Assembly: GCA_913055905.1 (NCBI GenBank)
Contig: CAJXLB010000005.1
Location: forward strand, 62,001-126,000
DNA from: an uncultured Winogradskyella sp.
Lineage (GTDB): Bacteria > Bacteroidota > Bacteroidia > Flavobacteriales > Flavobacteriaceae
Direction of reading: 5' to 3'
DNA length: 64,000 bases
The translations under genes were made by a program, and so were the position numbers. Shown here piece after piece: positions 8,352 through 18,785 of this stretch; position 1 is the first letter of the stretch; the number at the start of each line of letters is the position of its first letter. A model generated the notes under the pieces. It saw only the letters and a program-made list of their open reading frames with translations. It was not told the DNA's origin and did no database searches.

Positions 8352-10031
8352 TTAGAAAGTCGCTGTCAAGCTAACGTGTACTTTTGAGTCTGAAAGTCTA
8401 AAGGGACTATTGTCTCTTTTGCCACTAGAATAATTAAGTCTAAAGAGGCCTGCATTGGTGAGTAACCCTAAACCAAAGCCAAAGCCAAAAAGTTTCTCTT
8501 TGGTTTCGGTGATTTGATTTTCAAAATAAGCAGCATCAAAGACACTATGAACGTATATAGATGAGCTGAGGCGATAACGGTATTCGGTATTTACAACACC
8601 AAAAAGATCTGCTACGATACTATTTTCTTCAAATCCTCTTATGGAATTGATACCTCCAAATCTATAAAGTTCATTATCCAAATAGTTGTCTGAGGCCAAA
8701 TAGGCGCCATTCAGTCTCATAAACAGGCTATTTCTCTCATTTAAGTTAAAAATCTTGTAAGTATTAAGACTTACCATATTCTGCGAAATGTTTTCATTGG
8801 CATTTTCCCTTTGACCTGTTCCAAGATTTAAATCCAACAAAAAGTTAATAGGGAATAAAGGGTCATAAAATTGAGGGCGAATAAATTGATACCCGAAGGT
8901 TAAAAAGTTGGACGAGTAATCGTTTAAGATTGCCGAGTCGTTCTCCAGTAGGTTGCTTGAATTTGTTAAACTGAAACCAAGGCCAATTTTTTGCTGTGCA
9001 TTAATCTGATAGTTTACGAGGGCGTGTTGGTTGGCATTGACAAAAGTAGAGTCTTTTCTAAAGATATTTAGACCAGCTTCAATACCAATAGGCAATTTAA
9101 AAAGGTAAGGCAGCTCAAGATTAACCCTAAAGGTTTGTTGGTCTATCTCATCGCTTTTATAGAATAAATTGAGCGTTTCACCATAGTTAAGATTATTGAT
9201 TAGTCTAAGGTCCAAGTAGCCATCAAACTCCAACTTATTGGTTTGCTCATCGGTGCCAAAGCCTAAAAATCCATCAAAATTATTGGTTTTGTTTTTTTCA
9301 ATATATAAGTACAGCGTAGTTGAGTCCGTTGTAAATAAAACTTCAGGGTCTCTAATCTTTTTAGCGAATCTCAAGTTTTCCAAAAGGTCAATTTTTTCTT
9401 TGATTTCCGTGAGGTTGAATTCTTGGCCACGCTTCAGTTTTAAGTAGTGTTTTATGAAGGATTCTGGGAACTTTTCATAACCCTTAACTATAATATTATT
9501 TATCCGTCTTTTTTTATTGGTAGTGATTTTTAAATCAGCCCTAATCGCCTGGTCGTTGAATTTTTCAATATTTATAAGCTGAAGTGACGAAAATGGATCA
9601 CCTTGCTCAGCCATTTTCCTATTCAAGACATCAAGCACGTTCTCTAGGTCGTTTAGATCCAAAATAAATTGACCATCTTTCGGTTCTATATTAACAAAGT
9701 TCAATAGGTCATCATTGAACGTATGGTCGTAAAAAATAGTTATGCGTCGCCGCTGTGCTCCAAGGATTAGATTTGCCTTAAACAAGCTATCATTGGTTTT
9801 TGAAATTTCTTTGACAAAGGCATCGATATATCCGCTGCGCCATAATTTTTTGATGAAAGTGCTAACTTCACTCTCCAAGCTCTTATATGTGTCAAAACGC
9901 TTTATATAGCCTAAGGAATCTATAAGACTGGATTTAGGTTTGTCCTCAGCAACTATTTTTAGTTCAAGGCTTTGAGACGAGCACAAGTTTGCCAGTAAAA
10001 TAATGGTAATAATGGAAAATGCCCTTAACAA
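8352..10031 (-). CDS. BamA/TamA-like outer-membrane protein (POTRA plus Omp85 barrel)
   Basis: About 560 residues: a signal peptide (LLRAFSIITIILLANLC), POTRA-like repeats in the N-terminal half (for example RRINNIIVKGYEKFPESFIKHYLKLKRG, split here as RRINNIIVKGYEKF then PESFIKHYLKLKRG), and a C-terminal 16-stranded-type barrel with YRFGGINSIRGFEEN, the Omp85 'RGF' lid-lock motif, and a terminal Phe. It probably inserts or exports outer-membrane proteins or lipids. No ATG precedes the signal peptide. A TTG at 10070 is possible, but a TAnnTTTG element at 10075-10068 overlaps that start, so I prefer TTG 10031. It diverges from rpsL. Confidence 0.8.
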   Translation of the reverse strand: MLRAFSIITIILLANLCSSQSLELKIVAEDKPKSSLIDSLGYIKRFDTYKSLESEVSTFIKKLWRSGYIDAFVKEISKTNDSLFKANLILGAQRRRITIFYDHTFNDDLLNFVNIEPKDGQFILDLNDLENVLDVLNRKMAEQGDPFSSLQLINIEKFNDQAIRADLKITTNKKRRINNIIVKGYEKFPESFIKHYLKLKRGQEFNLTEIKEKIDLLENLRFAKKIRDPEVLFTTDSTTLYLYIEKNKTNNFDGFLGFGTDEQTNKLEFDGYLDLRLINNLNYGETLNLFYKSDEIDQQTFRVNLELPYLFKLPIGIEAGLNIFRKDSTFVNANQHALVNYQINAQQKIGLGFSLTNSSNLLENDSAILNDYSSNFLTFGYQFIRPQFYDPLFPINFLLDLNLGTGQRENANENISQNMVSLNTYKIFNLNERNSLFMRLNGAYLASDNYLDNELYRFGGINSIRGFEENSIVADLFGVVNTEYRYRLSSSIYVHSVFDAAYFENQITETKEKLFGFGFGLGLLTNAGLFRLNYSSGKRDNSPFRLSDSKVHVSLTATF

Positions 10032-10067
10032 GTTATAACGGTAATTTTGCCGAAGCAGTTTGATATG

Positions 10068-10075
10068 CAAACGTA
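10068..10075 (-). promoter_or_regulatory. Candidate -7 element of the BamA/TamA-like gene
   Basis: The reverse strand reads TACGTTTG, matching TAnnTTTG. Transcription would begin near 10062, which rules out a translation start at 10070 and favours the TTG at 10031. No convincing -33 TTTG is seen. Confidence 0.45.
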
Positions 10076-10144
10076 AAAAATACCAACATATTTAATGGCC
10101 GTAAACAAATTGAATTATTTCTTTGGAAAATAAATTATCAACTA

Positions 10145-10175
10145 TTTGAATTATAAATATATATTTCTACCTTTG
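10145..10175 (+). promoter_or_regulatory. Promoter of the str/S10 ribosomal-protein locus
   Basis: TTTG at 10145-10148, 19 bp, then TACCTTTG at 10168-10175 is a full match to the Bacteroidota -33 TTTG / -7 TAnnTTTG consensus with ideal spacing. The start site is expected near 10180, about 40 nt before rpsL. Confidence 0.78.
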
Positions 10176-10178
10176 CAG

Positions 10179-10194
10179 CCCTCAAAAGTGAGGG
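10179..10194 (+). other. Hairpin at the 5' end of the rpsL leader
   Basis: CCCTCA (10179-10184), loop AAAG, TGAGGG (10189-10194) form a perfect 6-bp stem at or just after the predicted transcript start. It could stabilise the message or serve in ribosomal-protein feedback; neither is shown by the sequence alone. Confidence 0.5.
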
Positions 10195-10220
10195 TTAGTA
10201 AAATTTTATAGCAAAAATAT

Positions 10221-10595
10221 ATGCCAACAATTTCACAATTAGTACGAAAAGGAAGAGCCAAAATAACCAAGAAGAGTAAATCGGCTGCTTTGGATTCGTG
10301 TCCTCAAAGACGTGGTGTATGTACTCGTGTTTATACAACGACGCCTAAAAAACCTAATTCAGCAATGCGTAAGGTAGCAAGGGTACGTTTAACAAACGGT
10401 AAAGAGGTTAACGCATACATTGGTGGAGAAGGACATAACCTCCAAGAGCACTCGATAGTATTGGTTAGAGGTGGAAGGGTAAAGGACTTGCCAGGTGTAA
10501 GGTATCACGTTGTTCGTGGTGCTCTGGATACTGCTGGTGTGGCCGATAGAACACAGCGTAGATCAAAATACGGTGCAAAACGCCCTAAAAAGTAA
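10221..10595 (+). CDS. rpsL: 30S ribosomal protein S12
   Basis: The 124-residue decoding-centre protein contains the invariant blocks [20 protein letters not shown] and [20 protein letters not shown]. Both lysines classically mutated in streptomycin resistance (in TPKKPN and GRVKDL) are present as Lys, so the allele looks wild type. First gene of the locus, 22 bp ahead of rpsG. The leader holds a small hairpin behind a strong promoter. Confidence 0.99.
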   Translation: MPTISQLVRKGRAKITKKSKSAALDSCPQRRGVCTRVYTTTPKKPNSAMRKVARVRLTNGKEVNAYIGGEGHNLQEHSIVLVRGGRVKDLPGVRYHVVRGALDTAGVADRTQRRSKYGAKRPKK

Positions 10596-10617
10596 TTTAA
10601 AACTTTAAGAAGAAGAC

Positions 10618-11094
10618 ATGAGAAAAAGACAAGCGAAAAAAAGACCGCTTTTACCAGATCCACGATTTAACGACCAGTTAGTAACGAGGTTCGTTAATAT
10701 GATGATGTGGGATGGTAAAAAGTCCGTGGCGTTCAAAGTATTCTACGATGCTATAGATATCGTCGATGAGAAAAAGAACAATGACGAGAAAACGGCACTA
10801 GAATTATGGAAAGATGCATTATCTAACGTTATGCCTCACGTTGAAGTGAGAAGTAGACGTGTAGGTGGAGCAACATTTCAAATTCCAATGCAGATTCGTC
10901 CAGACAGAAAAGTTTCAACTGCTATGAAATGGCTGATTAGTTTTGCTCGCAAGAGAAACGAAAAATCTATGGCTCAAAAATTAGCTGCTGAAATTTTAGC
11001 TGCTGCTAAAGAAGAAGGTGCTGCTGTTAAGAAACGTGTAGATACGCATAGAATGGCAGAAGCGAACAAAGCATTCTCACACTTTAGATTTTAA
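10618..11094 (+). CDS. rpsG: 30S ribosomal protein S7
   Basis: The 158-residue primary 16S 3'-domain assembly protein includes [16 protein letters not shown] and the typical C terminus [16 protein letters not shown]. Length matches the family. In E. coli S7 represses the str operon by binding the rpsL-rpsG spacer; here that spacer is only 22 bp and shows no comparable structure, so regulation must differ. fusA follows after 5 bp. Confidence 0.99.
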   Translation: MRKRQAKKRPLLPDPRFNDQLVTRFVNMMMWDGKKSVAFKVFYDAIDIVDEKKNNDEKTALELWKDALSNVMPHVEVRSRRVGGATFQIPMQIRPDRKVSTAMKWLISFARKRNEKSMAQKLAAEILAAAKEEGAAVKKRVDTHRMAEANKAFSHFRF

Positions 11095-11099
11095 TTAAA

Positions 11100-13229
11100 A
11101 TGGCACAAAGAGATTTAAAATTTACTAGAAATATAGGTATTGCAGCACATATTGATGCTGGTAAGACAACTACAACAGAGCGAATCCTTTATTACACTGG
11201 TGTATCGCATAAAATTGGTGAGGTGCATGATGGAGCAGCTACGATGGACTGGATGGAGCAAGAGCAGGAAAGAGGGATTACCATTACCTCTGCTGCAACG
11301 ACTTGTACTTGGAACTTTCCATTGGAAAATGGTCAGCCCACTCCAGAAACTAAAGGTTATCACTTTAATATTATAGATACTCCCGGTCACGTGGATTTTA
11401 CGGTTGAGGTTAACCGTTCTTTACGTGTACTAGATGGATTAGTCTTTTTGTTTAGTGCAGTTGATGGTGTAGAACCACAATCTGAAACAAACTGGAGATT
11501 AGCAGACAACTATAAAGTTCCTCGTATAGGATTCGTAAACAAAATGGACCGTCAAGGGTCTAACTTTATGGCTGTTTGTCAGCAGGTTAAAGATATGTTA
11601 GGGTCTAACGCCGTACCAATTGTAATGAATATTGGTGAAGAGGCAGACTTTAAAGGAATTGTTGATTTAGTGAAGAACAGAGCTATTATCTGGCACGATG
11701 AAACACTAGGTTCAACATTCGACGTTGTCGATATACCTGAAGAATTAAAAGAAGAGGCATCTCAGTTAAGAGCTCAATTAATAGAGGAGGTTGCAACTTA
11801 TGATGAAAATCTTCTTGAAAAATTTATGGAAGATGAAGATTCTATTACAGAAGAAGAAGTGCATGCTGCACTAAGAGCTGCTGTAATGGATATGTCAATT
11901 ATCCCAATGATTTGTGGTTCGGCTTTCAAAAATAAAGGAGTACAGTTCTTGTTAGACGCTGTATGCCGTTACTTACCATCACCAGTAGATAAGGAAGCTA
12001 TTGTTGGTACAGAGCCAGGAACAGACAAAGAAATTGCTAGAAAGCCAGATGTAAAAGAGCCTTTCTCTGCTTTAGCTTTTAAAATTGCTACAGACCCATT
12101 CGTAGGTCGTTTGGCATTCTTTAGAGCTTATTCTGGACGTTTAGATGCTGGATCTTACGTTTTAAACAATAGATCAGGTAAAAAAGAACGTATCTCTAGA
12201 ATTTATCAAATGCATTCCAACAAGCAAAACGCTATAGAATACATTGAAGCTGGAGATATCGGTGCAGCCGTTGGTTTTAAGGATATTAAAACTGGAGACA
12301 CCTTATCAGATGAGAAGCATCCTATTGTTTTGGAATCTATGGACTTCCCAGATCCAGTAATTGGTATCGCTGTTGAGCCTAAGACTAAGGCAGACGTTGA
12401 TAAATTGGGTATGGCATTAGCTAAATTGGCTGAAGAGGATCCTACCTTTACAGTTAGAACAGATGAAGCTTCTGGCCAAACCATTATTTCTGGTATGGGT
12501 GAGCTTCACTTAGATATTATCGTAGACCGTCTTAAGCGCGAGTTTAAGGTAGAGGTTAACCAAGGTCAACCTCAAGTGGAATATAAAGAGGCGATTACAC
12601 AACGTGCTGAGCACAGAGAGGTTTATAAAAAGCAATCTGGTGGACGTGGTAAATTTGCTGACATTGTATTTACACTAGAGCCAGCTGAGGAAGGAAAGCA
12701 AGGACTTGAGTTCGTTTCCGAAATCAAAGGTGGTAATGTACCTAAAGAATTTATTCCTTCTGTTGAAAAAGGATTTAAAATGGCAATGGTTAATGGACCA
12801 TTAGCAGGTTATGAGATTGATGCCATGAAAGTGACATTAACTGATGGGTCTTACCACGATGTAGATTCGGACCAGTTGTCTTTTGAGTTAGCGGCTAAAT
12901 TAGGATTTAAATCTGCAGCTAAGGCTGCAAAGGCTGTAATCATGGAGCCAATCATGAAGTTAGAGGTTTTAACTCCAGAGGAATACATGGGAGACATTGT
13001 TGGTGACTTAAACCGTCGTCGTGGTCAAGTAAATAATATGAGCGACCGTGCCGGTTCTAAAGTTGTAAAAGCTGAGGTTCCTTTATCTGAGATGTTCGGT
13101 TATGTTACATCATTAAGAACATTATCATCAGGTAGAGCAACATCAACTATGGAATTCTCACACTATGCTGAAACACCTGCCAATATCTCTGAAGAGGTTA
13201 TTAAAGCAGCTAAAGGAGTTGAAGCTTAA
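11100..13229 (+). CDS. fusA: Translation elongation factor G
   Basis: The 709-residue GTPase drives ribosomal translocation. GTP-binding motifs are complete: G1 [14 protein letters not shown]2 [12 protein letters not shown]3 DTPGHVDF, G4 NKMD, G5 GSAFKNKG. Domain IV shows [11 protein letters not shown] and domain [17 protein letters not shown]. tuf does not follow, unlike the enterobacterial str operon; rpsJ starts 11 bp later, fusing the str and S10 operons. Confidence 0.99.
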   Translation: MAQRDLKFTRNIGIAAHIDAGKTTTTERILYYTGVSHKIGEVHDGAATMDWMEQEQERGITITSAATTCTWNFPLENGQPTPETKGYHFNIIDTPGHVDFTVEVNRSLRVLDGLVFLFSAVDGVEPQSETNWRLADNYKVPRIGFVNKMDRQGSNFMAVCQQVKDMLGSNAVPIVMNIGEEADFKGIVDLVKNRAIIWHDETLGSTFDVVDIPEELKEEASQLRAQLIEEVATYDENLLEKFMEDEDSITEEEVHAALRAAVMDMSIIPMICGSAFKNKGVQFLLDAVCRYLPSPVDKEAIVGTEPGTDKEIARKPDVKEPFSALAFKIATDPFVGRLAFFRAYSGRLDAGSYVLNNRSGKKERISRIYQMHSNKQNAIEYIEAGDIGAAVGFKDIKTGDTLSDEKHPIVLESMDFPDPVIGIAVEPKTKADVDKLGMALAKLAEEDPTFTVRTDEASGQTIISGMGELHLDIIVDRLKREFKVEVNQGQPQVEYKEAITQRAEHREVYKKQSGGRGKFADIVFTLEPAEEGKQGLEFVSEIKGGNVPKEFIPSVEKGFKMAMVNGPLAGYEIDAMKVTLTDGSYHDVDSDQLSFELAAKLGFKSAAKAAKAVIMEPIMKLEVLTPEEYMGDIVGDLNRRRGQVNNMSDRAGSKVVKAEVPLSEMFGYVTSLRTLSSGRATSTMEFSHYAETPANISEEVIKAAKGVEA

Positions 13230-13240
13230 ATCTTAAGGAA

Positions 13241-13546
13241 ATGAGTCAAAAAATTAGAATAAAATTAAAGTCATATGATCATAACTTGGTAGACAAGTCT
13301 GCCGATAAGATCGTAAAAACGGTGAAAAGTACTGGCGCTGTAGTAACAGGTCCGATTCCATTACCAACGCACAAAAAGATTTTTACAGTATTGCGTTCAC
13401 CACACGTTAACAAGAAGTCTAGAGAGCAGTTCCAATTGAGTTCTTACAAAAGGCTGTTGGATATTTACTCATCGTCTTCTAAAACCATCGATGCTTTAAT
13501 GAAACTTGAATTACCAAGTGGAGTTGAAGTTGAGATTAAGGTGTAA
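13241..13546 (+). CDS. rpsJ: 30S ribosomal protein S10
   Basis: The 101-residue protein has the S10 core [38 protein letters not shown] and the C-terminal [11 protein letters not shown]. It contributes to the 30S head and, in other bacteria, joins NusB in antitermination. It is separated from rplC by a 140-bp gap that contains a hairpin-T-run, whereas in most bacteria these two genes are nearly adjacent. Confidence 0.99.
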   Translation: MSQKIRIKLKSYDHNLVDKSADKIVKTVKSTGAVVTGPIPLPTHKKIFTVLRSPHVNKKSREQFQLSSYKRLLDIYSSSSKTIDALMKLELPSGVEVEIKV

Positions 13547-13552
13547 TGCCAA

Positions 13553-13590
13553 GTTGAGCCCTGAGGCTCGATGACATGTCCGGAGCTGCG
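13553..13590 (+). repeat. Degenerate intergenic repeat-like segment between rpsJ and rplC
   Basis: GAGCC-ctga-GGCTC forms a short perfect hairpin followed by CGATGACATG. It resembles the 'CGAnnCnGCTCnATGACA' class of small dispersed repeats that I recall from Bacteroidota intergenic DNA, and a related string occurs at 55751-55780. The assignment rests on pattern memory only. Confidence 0.3.
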
Positions 13591-13618
13591 AGCGAAGGAA
13601 AAACGGAAAATACAATTC

Positions 13619-13652
13619 AAGGCTGAAAGGTATTTTTCGGCCTTAAGTTTTT
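13619..13652 (+). terminator. Terminator/attenuator-like hairpin between rpsJ and rplC
   Basis: AAGGCTGAAA (13619-13628) pairs with TTTCGGCCTT (13635-13644) in a 10-bp stem with one G-T wobble and a 6-nt loop, followed by AAGTTTTT. It has the form of an intrinsic terminator inside a presumed single operon, so it may act as an attenuator or end a str-specific transcript. Confidence 0.62.
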
Positions 13653-13686
13653 AAATAATTAAAATTAATTAATAATAAATAATCAT

Positions 13687-14304
13687 ATGTCTGGGTTAAT
13701 TGGAAAAAAAATCGGTATGACCAGCATTTTCGATGAAAATGGAAAGAATGTTCCATGTACAGTAATCGAAGCAGGTCCATGTATCGTTACCCAAGTCAGA
13801 ACTGAAGAAGTTGATGGCTACAAAGCCCTTCAACTAGGTTTCGATGACGCAACAGACAAAAGTGCTACTAAAGCGGCCCAAGGTCATGCTAAAAAAGCTG
13901 GTACTTCTGTTAAACGCAAGGTTGTTGAATTCCAAGGTTTTGATGAGGAGTACAAATTAGGTGATGCAATCACTGTAGAGCAATTTACAGAAGGTGAGTT
14001 CGTGGACGTTTCAGGGACTTCTAAAGGTAAAGGTTTTCAAGGTGTAGTTAAGCGTCACGGTTTTGGTGGTGTAGGTCAAGCTACACATGGTCAGCACAAC
14101 CGTTTAAGAGCACCAGGTTCTATTGGAGCCGCATCCTATCCTGCACGAGTATTCAAAGGCATGAGAATGGCCGGTAGAATGGGAGGAGAAAAAGTTAAAG
14201 TTCAAAATTTAAGGGTTTTAAAAGTAGTACCAGAGAAAAACCTTCTCATTGTTAAGGGATGTGTACCTGGTCACAAAAACGCTTATGTAACTATTGAGAA
14301 ATAA
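13687..14304 (+). CDS. rplC: 50S ribosomal protein L3
   Basis: The 205-residue protein opens [15 protein letters not shown] and carries the peptidyl-transferase-proximal loop region around [18 protein letters not shown] and [20 protein letters not shown]. The glutamine in the ATHGQHN block is the usual PrmB methylation site. First gene after the hairpin at 13619-13652; TAATG overlap with rplD. Confidence 0.99.
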   Translation: MSGLIGKKIGMTSIFDENGKNVPCTVIEAGPCIVTQVRTEEVDGYKALQLGFDDATDKSATKAAQGHAKKAGTSVKRKVVEFQGFDEEYKLGDAITVEQFTEGEFVDVSGTSKGKGFQGVVKRHGFGGVGQATHGQHNRLRAPGSIGAASYPARVFKGMRMAGRMGGEKVKVQNLRVLKVVPEKNLLIVKGCVPGHKNAYVTIEK

Positions 14305-14933
14305 TGAAAGTAGCAGTTTTAGATATTAAAGGAAAAGACACTGGTAGAAAAGCTGAGCTTTCTAAAGAAGTGTTTGCTATAGAGCCTAATAACCATGCTG
14401 TATATCTTGATGTAAAACAGTATTTGGCCAACCAGAGACAAGGTACTCATAAAGCTAAGGAGCGTGGTGAAATTACTGGAAGTACACGTAAGATTAAGAA
14501 GCAAAAGGGTACTGGTACAGCTAGGGCTGGTAGTATTAAATCAGGTGTTTTTAAAGGTGGTGGCCGTATGTTTGGTCCAAGACCGAGAAACTACGGTTTC
14601 AAATTAAATAAGAACGTAAAGCGATTAGCACGTAAATCGGCCCTAAGTATTAAGGCAAATGACAAATCTATTGTCGTTTTGGAAGACTTCAATTTTGAAG
14701 CGCCTAAGACCAAAGATTTCGTAAACTTGTTGAAAGCCTTAGAAATAGAGAACAAAAAATCTCTGTTTGTATTGGGTGACTCAAATAATAACGTATATTT
14801 GTCGTCGCGCAATTTTAAAGGCTCTGAAGTTATAACATCTTCAGAATTAAGCACTTATAAAATAATGAAAGCCAACAAAGTTGTGCTTTGCGAAGGTGCT
14901 TTAGAAGGAATTGAAACGAATTTAAGTAAATAG
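14304..14933 (+). CDS. rplD: 50S ribosomal protein L4
   Basis: The 209-residue protein has the tunnel-constriction loop [19 protein letters not shown] with [16 protein letters not shown]. In gamma-proteobacteria L4 feeds back on the S10 leader; here the closest candidate structure is the hairpin just upstream of rplC. Overlaps rplC by one base. Confidence 0.99.
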   Translation: MKVAVLDIKGKDTGRKAELSKEVFAIEPNNHAVYLDVKQYLANQRQGTHKAKERGEITGSTRKIKKQKGTGTARAGSIKSGVFKGGGRMFGPRPRNYGFKLNKNVKRLARKSALSIKANDKSIVVLEDFNFEAPKTKDFVNLLKALEIENKKSLFVLGDSNNNVYLSSRNFKGSEVITSSELSTYKIMKANKVVLCEGALEGIETNLSK

Positions 14934-14939
14934 AACGAG

Positions 14940-15230
14940 ATGAGTATCTTAATAAAACCTATAATCACTGAGAAAGCAACAATGCAAAGCGAGTTGCTTA
15001 ATGCTTATGCATTTGAGGTGAATACTAAGGCGAACAAGATAGAAATTAAAAAAGCGGTGGAAGCGGCTTATGGTGTTTCTGTTGAAAAAGTTCGTACGAT
15101 GAATGTCCGTCCAGATAGAAGAACCCGTTATACAAAAACAGGTATTCAAAATGGTAAAACAAAAGCTATTAAAAAAGCGATTGTACAACTGGCGGAAGGT
15201 GAAACAATAGATTTATATGCTAACATGTAA
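14940..15230 (+). CDS. rplW: 50S ribosomal protein L23
   Basis: The 96-residue protein begins MSILIKPIITEKAT and contains YAFEVNTKANKIEIKKAVE and the basic RPDRRTRYTK segment. It lines the exit of the peptide tunnel and is the docking site for trigger factor and SRP (Ffh is encoded at 55.9 kb). Confidence 0.98.
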   Translation: MSILIKPIITEKATMQSELLNAYAFEVNTKANKIEIKKAVEAAYGVSVEKVRTMNVRPDRRTRYTKTGIQNGKTKAIKKAIVQLAEGETIDLYANM

Positions 15231-15240
15231 TTAGACAACA

Positions 15241-16068
15241 ATGTCAGTTAGAAAATTAAAACCAATTACATCAGCCCAGCGTTTTAGAGTAGTCAATGGA
15301 TTTGACGCCATTACTACTGATAAGCCGGAGAAAAGCTTGCTTGCTCCGAAAAAAAGGTCTGGTGGTAGAAACAGTCAAGGAAAAATGACCATGCGCTATA
15401 AAGGCGGAGGTCATAAAAGAAAGTATCGTATCATAGATTTTAAGCGCAACAAGACTGGAATTCCAGCAGAAGTGAAGTCTATAGAATACGATCCAAACAG
15501 AACTGCGTTTATTGCTTTATTGAATTACCAAGATGGTGAAAAGCGTTATATCATAGCTCAGAATGGTCTTCGAGTAGGGCAAACTGTGGTTTCAGGAAAA
15601 TCAGGTGTATCTACCGAGATAGGTAATGCAATGCCTTTAAGTGAAATTCCATTAGGTACTATCATTTCTTGTATAGAATTGCATCCTGGCCAAGGAGCTG
15701 TTATGGCTCGTAGCGCAGGAGCATTTGCTCAATTAATGGCAAGGGAAGGTAAATTTGCTACCGTGAAGTTACCTTCTGGTGAAACACGTATGATACTAGC
15801 CTCTTGTATGGCAACTATTGGAGTCATCTCCAACTCAGATCACCAATTAGTGGTATCTGGTAAAGCCGGAAGAAGCAGATGGTTAGGAAGACGTCCTAGA
15901 ACTAGACCAGTAGTTATGAACCCTGTAGACCATCCAATGGGTGGTGGAGAAGGTAAATCTTCTGGTGGTCATCCAAGATCTAGAAATGGAATACCTGCAA
16001 AAGGTTATAGAACACGTTCTAGAACTAAAGCGAGTAACAAGTATATTGTAGAACGTAGAAAGAAATAA
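15241..16068 (+). CDS. rplB: 50S ribosomal protein L2
   Basis: The 275-residue protein shows [16 protein letters not shown], the OB/SH3-type core, and the C-terminal [21 protein letters not shown] with the conserved histidine needed near the peptidyl-transferase centre. Ten bases upstream of rpsS. Confidence 0.99.
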   Translation: MSVRKLKPITSAQRFRVVNGFDAITTDKPEKSLLAPKKRSGGRNSQGKMTMRYKGGGHKRKYRIIDFKRNKTGIPAEVKSIEYDPNRTAFIALLNYQDGEKRYIIAQNGLRVGQTVVSGKSGVSTEIGNAMPLSEIPLGTIISCIELHPGQGAVMARSAGAFAQLMAREGKFATVKLPSGETRMILASCMATIGVISNSDHQLVVSGKAGRSRWLGRRPRTRPVVMNPVDHPMGGGEGKSSGGHPRSRNGIPAKGYRTRSRTKASNKYIVERRKK

Positions 16069-16078
16069 TTAAGATAGT

Positions 16079-16357
16079 ATGGCACGTTCATTAAAGAAAG
16101 GACCTTATATCCACTATAAATTAGAGAAAAAAGTTGCAGAAAATGTTGCAGCTAACAAAAAGACCGTTATCAAAACGTGGTCAAGAGCATCTATGATTTC
16201 TCCAGATTTCGTAGGCCAAACGATTGCAGTACATAATGGTCGTCAGTTTGTTCCTGTTTATATCACAGAGAACATGGTAGGTCATAAATTGGGAGAATTT
16301 TCACCAACACGATCGTTTAGAGGTCATGCAGGTGCTAAGAATAAAGGTAAAAAATAA
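16079..16357 (+). CDS. rpsS: 30S ribosomal protein S19
   Basis: The 92-residue protein begins [19 protein letters not shown] and includes [22 protein letters not shown] and [13 protein letters not shown], all family-invariant. It forms a complex with S13 at the 30S head. Five bases separate it from rplV. Confidence 0.99.
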   Translation: MARSLKKGPYIHYKLEKKVAENVAANKKTVIKTWSRASMISPDFVGQTIAVHNGRQFVPVYITENMVGHKLGEFSPTRSFRGHAGAKNKGKK

Positions 16358-16362
16358 GAATC

Positions 16363-16770
16363 ATGGGAAGTCGTAAAAAACAAATGGCAGAAGCCATTAA
16401 AGCGGAGAAAAAGCAGATAGCTTTTGCTAAGCTAAATAACTGTCCTACATCTCCAAGAAAAATGCGCCTTGTCGCAGATATTATTAGAGGTGAAAAGGCT
16501 GAGAGAGCTCTTCAGATTCTTAGATTTAGCCAAAAGGAAGCGGCTCGTCGCTTAGAGAAATTGGTATTATCTGCAATTGCAAATTGGCAGGCCAAAAATG
16601 AAGATGCGGACATCGAACAAGCAGACTTATTCATTAAGGAAATAAGAGTAGACGGTGGTACAATGTTAAAGCGTTTGCGTCCAGCTCCTCAAGGTAGAGC
16701 GCATAGAATTAGAAAAAGATCAAACCATGTTACAGTGGTTATTGATGCATTAAACAAAACACAAAGCTAA
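16363..16770 (+). CDS. rplV: 50S ribosomal protein L22
   Basis: The 135-residue protein has an N-terminal extension of about 25 residues before the family core ([18 protein letters not shown]), a form I recall from other Bacteroidota. The tunnel-lining beta-hairpin region is [22 protein letters not shown], where macrolide-resistance changes arise in other species; the loop looks intact. Confidence 0.98.
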   Translation: MGSRKKQMAEAIKAEKKQIAFAKLNNCPTSPRKMRLVADIIRGEKAERALQILRFSQKEAARRLEKLVLSAIANWQAKNEDADIEQADLFIKEIRVDGGTMLKRLRPAPQGRAHRIRKRSNHVTVVIDALNKTQS

Positions 16771-16779
16771 GATAGAGAT

Positions 16780-17484
16780 ATGGGACAAAAGACAAATCCA
16801 ATCGGAAATCGTTTAGGAATTATCAGAGGATGGGAATCTAACTGGTATGGTGGCAATGATTATGGAGATAAGCTGGCCGAAGACGACAAGATTAGAAAAT
16901 ATGTTCACGCACGTTTATCTAAAGCTAGTGTGAGTAGGGTAATTATTGAGCGAACCCTTAAACTTGTAACCGTTACTATCACAACGGCAAGACCAGGAAT
17001 CATTATTGGTAAAGGTGGCCAAGAGGTAGACAAGTTAAAAGAAGAGCTTAAGAAAATTACTGGTAAAGAAGTTCAATTGAACATCTTTGAAATTAAGAGA
17101 CCTGAACTAGATGCACATTTAGTGGCAGCAAGTATTGCGCGTCAAATAGAAAGCCGAATTTCTTACAGACGTGCGATAAAAATGGCTATCGCTGCAGCAA
17201 TGCGTATGAATGCTGAAGGAATCAAAATTCAAATCAGTGGTCGTTTGAACGGTGCAGAAATGGCACGTTCAGAGCACTACAAGGAAGGCCGTATTCCATT
17301 ATCAACCTTTAGGGCAGATATTGATTATGCTCTAGTTGAAGCGCACACTACCTACGGTAGATTGGGTGTTAAGGTATGGATAATGAAAGGTGAAGTCTAT
17401 GGAAAAAGAGAACTTTCTCCATTAGTTGGACTTTCTAAACAAAAAGGAAAAGGTGGACGAGGAAAATCTCGTCGTAGAAAGTAA
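16780..17484 (+). CDS. rpsC: 30S ribosomal protein S3
   Basis: The 234-residue protein opens [13 protein letters not shown]. The KH domain carries the GxxG loop in [17 protein letters not shown]; the C-terminal domain has [22 protein letters not shown], and the protein ends in a basic [10 protein letters not shown] tail. It helps form the mRNA entry site. Confidence 0.99.
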   Translation: MGQKTNPIGNRLGIIRGWESNWYGGNDYGDKLAEDDKIRKYVHARLSKASVSRVIIERTLKLVTVTITTARPGIIIGKGGQEVDKLKEELKKITGKEVQLNIFEIKRPELDAHLVAASIARQIESRISYRRAIKMAIAAAMRMNAEGIKIQISGRLNGAEMARSEHYKEGRIPLSTFRADIDYALVEAHTTYGRLGVKVWIMKGEVYGKRELSPLVGLSKQKGKGGRGKSRRRK

Positions 17485-17504
17485 TTTTTTAAAGAAAAGA
17501 CAAA

Positions 17505-17924
17505 ATGTTACAGCCTAAAAGAACAAAATTTCGTAAGCAGCAAAAAGGTCGTATGAAGGGTAATTCCGGACGAGGCCACAGATTATCAAATGGTACATTT
17601 GGTATAAAATCTTTGGACTCTAAGTTTATCACTTCACGCCAAATAGAAGCAGCTCGTATCGCAGCGACACGTTACATGAAGAGGGAAGGGTCCTTATGGA
17701 TTAAAATCTTTCCAGACAAACCAATTACCAAGAAACCTCTTGAGGTGCGTATGGGTAAAGGTAAAGGTGCGGTTGAGTACTGGGCAGCTGTTGTTAAACC
17801 AGGACGTATCTTGTTTGAAATAAGTGGTGTGCCATTAGAAACTGCCCAAGAGGCACTTCGATTGGCAGCTCAGAAACTTCCGGTAAGAACTAAGTTTGTC
17901 ATAGCTAGAGATTACGAAGCTTAA
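17505..17924 (+). CDS. rplP: 50S ribosomal protein L16
   Basis: The 139-residue protein has the [15 protein letters not shown] start and the [20 protein letters not shown] core. The arginine in [16 protein letters not shown] corresponds to the usual hydroxylation/23S contact region. It binds near the A-site tRNA elbow. Confidence 0.99.
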   Translation: MLQPKRTKFRKQQKGRMKGNSGRGHRLSNGTFGIKSLDSKFITSRQIEAARIAATRYMKREGSLWIKIFPDKPITKKPLEVRMGKGKGAVEYWAAVVKPGRILFEISGVPLETAQEALRLAAQKLPVRTKFVIARDYEA

Positions 17925-17935
17925 TAAAAAGTATT

Positions 17936-18127
17936 ATGAAGCAATCAGAAATTAAACAGCTTTCTACAGCTGAGTTACAAGAAAAACTTAGTGAGACCAA
18001 AAAGAGTTATGCAGACCTGAAAATGGCTCACGCAATTTCTCCTTTAGAAAATCCAATTCAGCTTCGTACCATACGTCGTACTGTGGCTAGATTGGCAACT
18101 GAATTAACTAATAGAGAAGACCAATAA
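17936..18127 (+). CDS. rpmC: 50S ribosomal protein L29
   Basis: The 63-residue two-helix protein MKQSEIKQLSTAELQEKL... ends with the typical IRRTVARLATELTNRE helix. It sits by the tunnel exit next to L23. Short but fully conserved in position between rplP and rpsQ. Confidence 0.97.
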   Translation: MKQSEIKQLSTAELQEKLSETKKSYADLKMAHAISPLENPIQLRTIRRTVARLATELTNREDQ

Positions 18128-18144
18128 TTGTATTCTGCTGAAAG

Positions 18145-18402
18145 ATGGAAAAAAGAAATTTAAGAAAAGAACGTATAGGAGTAGTTACTAGTAACAAAAT
18201 GGAGAAATCTATAGTGGTTTCAGAAGTTAAAAAAGTAAAGCATCCTATGTATGGAAAATTCGTGTTAAAGACTAAAAAATATGTCGCGCACGACGAGAAA
18301 AACGACTGCAACGAAGGTGATACTGTAAAGATCATGGAAACAAGACCTTTGAGTAAATCCAAGTGTTGGAGATTAGTAGAAATAATTGAAAGAGCGAAGT
18401 AA
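18145..18402 (+). CDS. rpsQ: 30S ribosomal protein S17
   Basis: The 85-residue OB-fold protein contains [19 protein letters not shown] and [20 protein letters not shown], the family signature. It is a primary 16S 5'-domain binder. Two bases separate its stop from rplN. Confidence 0.98.
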   Translation: MEKRNLRKERIGVVTSNKMEKSIVVSEVKKVKHPMYGKFVLKTKKYVAHDEKNDCNEGDTVKIMETRPLSKSKCWRLVEIIERAK

Positions 18403-18404
18403 TT

Positions 18405-18773
18405 ATGGTACAACAAGAATCAAGATTAAAAGTAGCTGATAACACTGGTGCGAAAGAGGTTTTAACAATCCGCGTACTCGGTGGAACCAAGAAGCGTTAT
18501 GCTTCCGTAGGAGATAAAATAGTTGTTTCTGTAAAAGAGGCCACTCCTAATGGAAATATCAAAAAAGGTGCAGTATCAACTGCCGTTGTTGTGCGTACAG
18601 CTAAGGAAGTTAGAAGACCAGATGGATCGTACATCAGATTTGATGACAATGCCTGCGTACTCTTAAACCCACAAGGTGAAATGAGAGGTACTCGTGTTTT
18701 TGGTCCTGTGGCAAGAGAGCTTCGCGACAAACAATTTATGAAGATAGTATCATTGGCACCAGAAGTGCTTTAA
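18405..18773 (+). CDS. rplN: 50S ribosomal protein L14
   Basis: The 122-residue protein starts [19 protein letters not shown] and contains [20 protein letters not shown] and the final [10 protein letters not shown]. It forms intersubunit bridges and is the docking site of the silencing factor RsfS, whose gene is at 43.1 kb in this window. Confidence 0.99.
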   Translation: MVQQESRLKVADNTGAKEVLTIRVLGGTKKRYASVGDKIVVSVKEATPNGNIKKGAVSTAVVVRTAKEVRRPDGSYIRFDDNACVLLNPQGEMRGTRVFGPVARELRDKQFMKIVSLAPEVL

Positions 18774-18785
18774 TTGATAAGTAAA

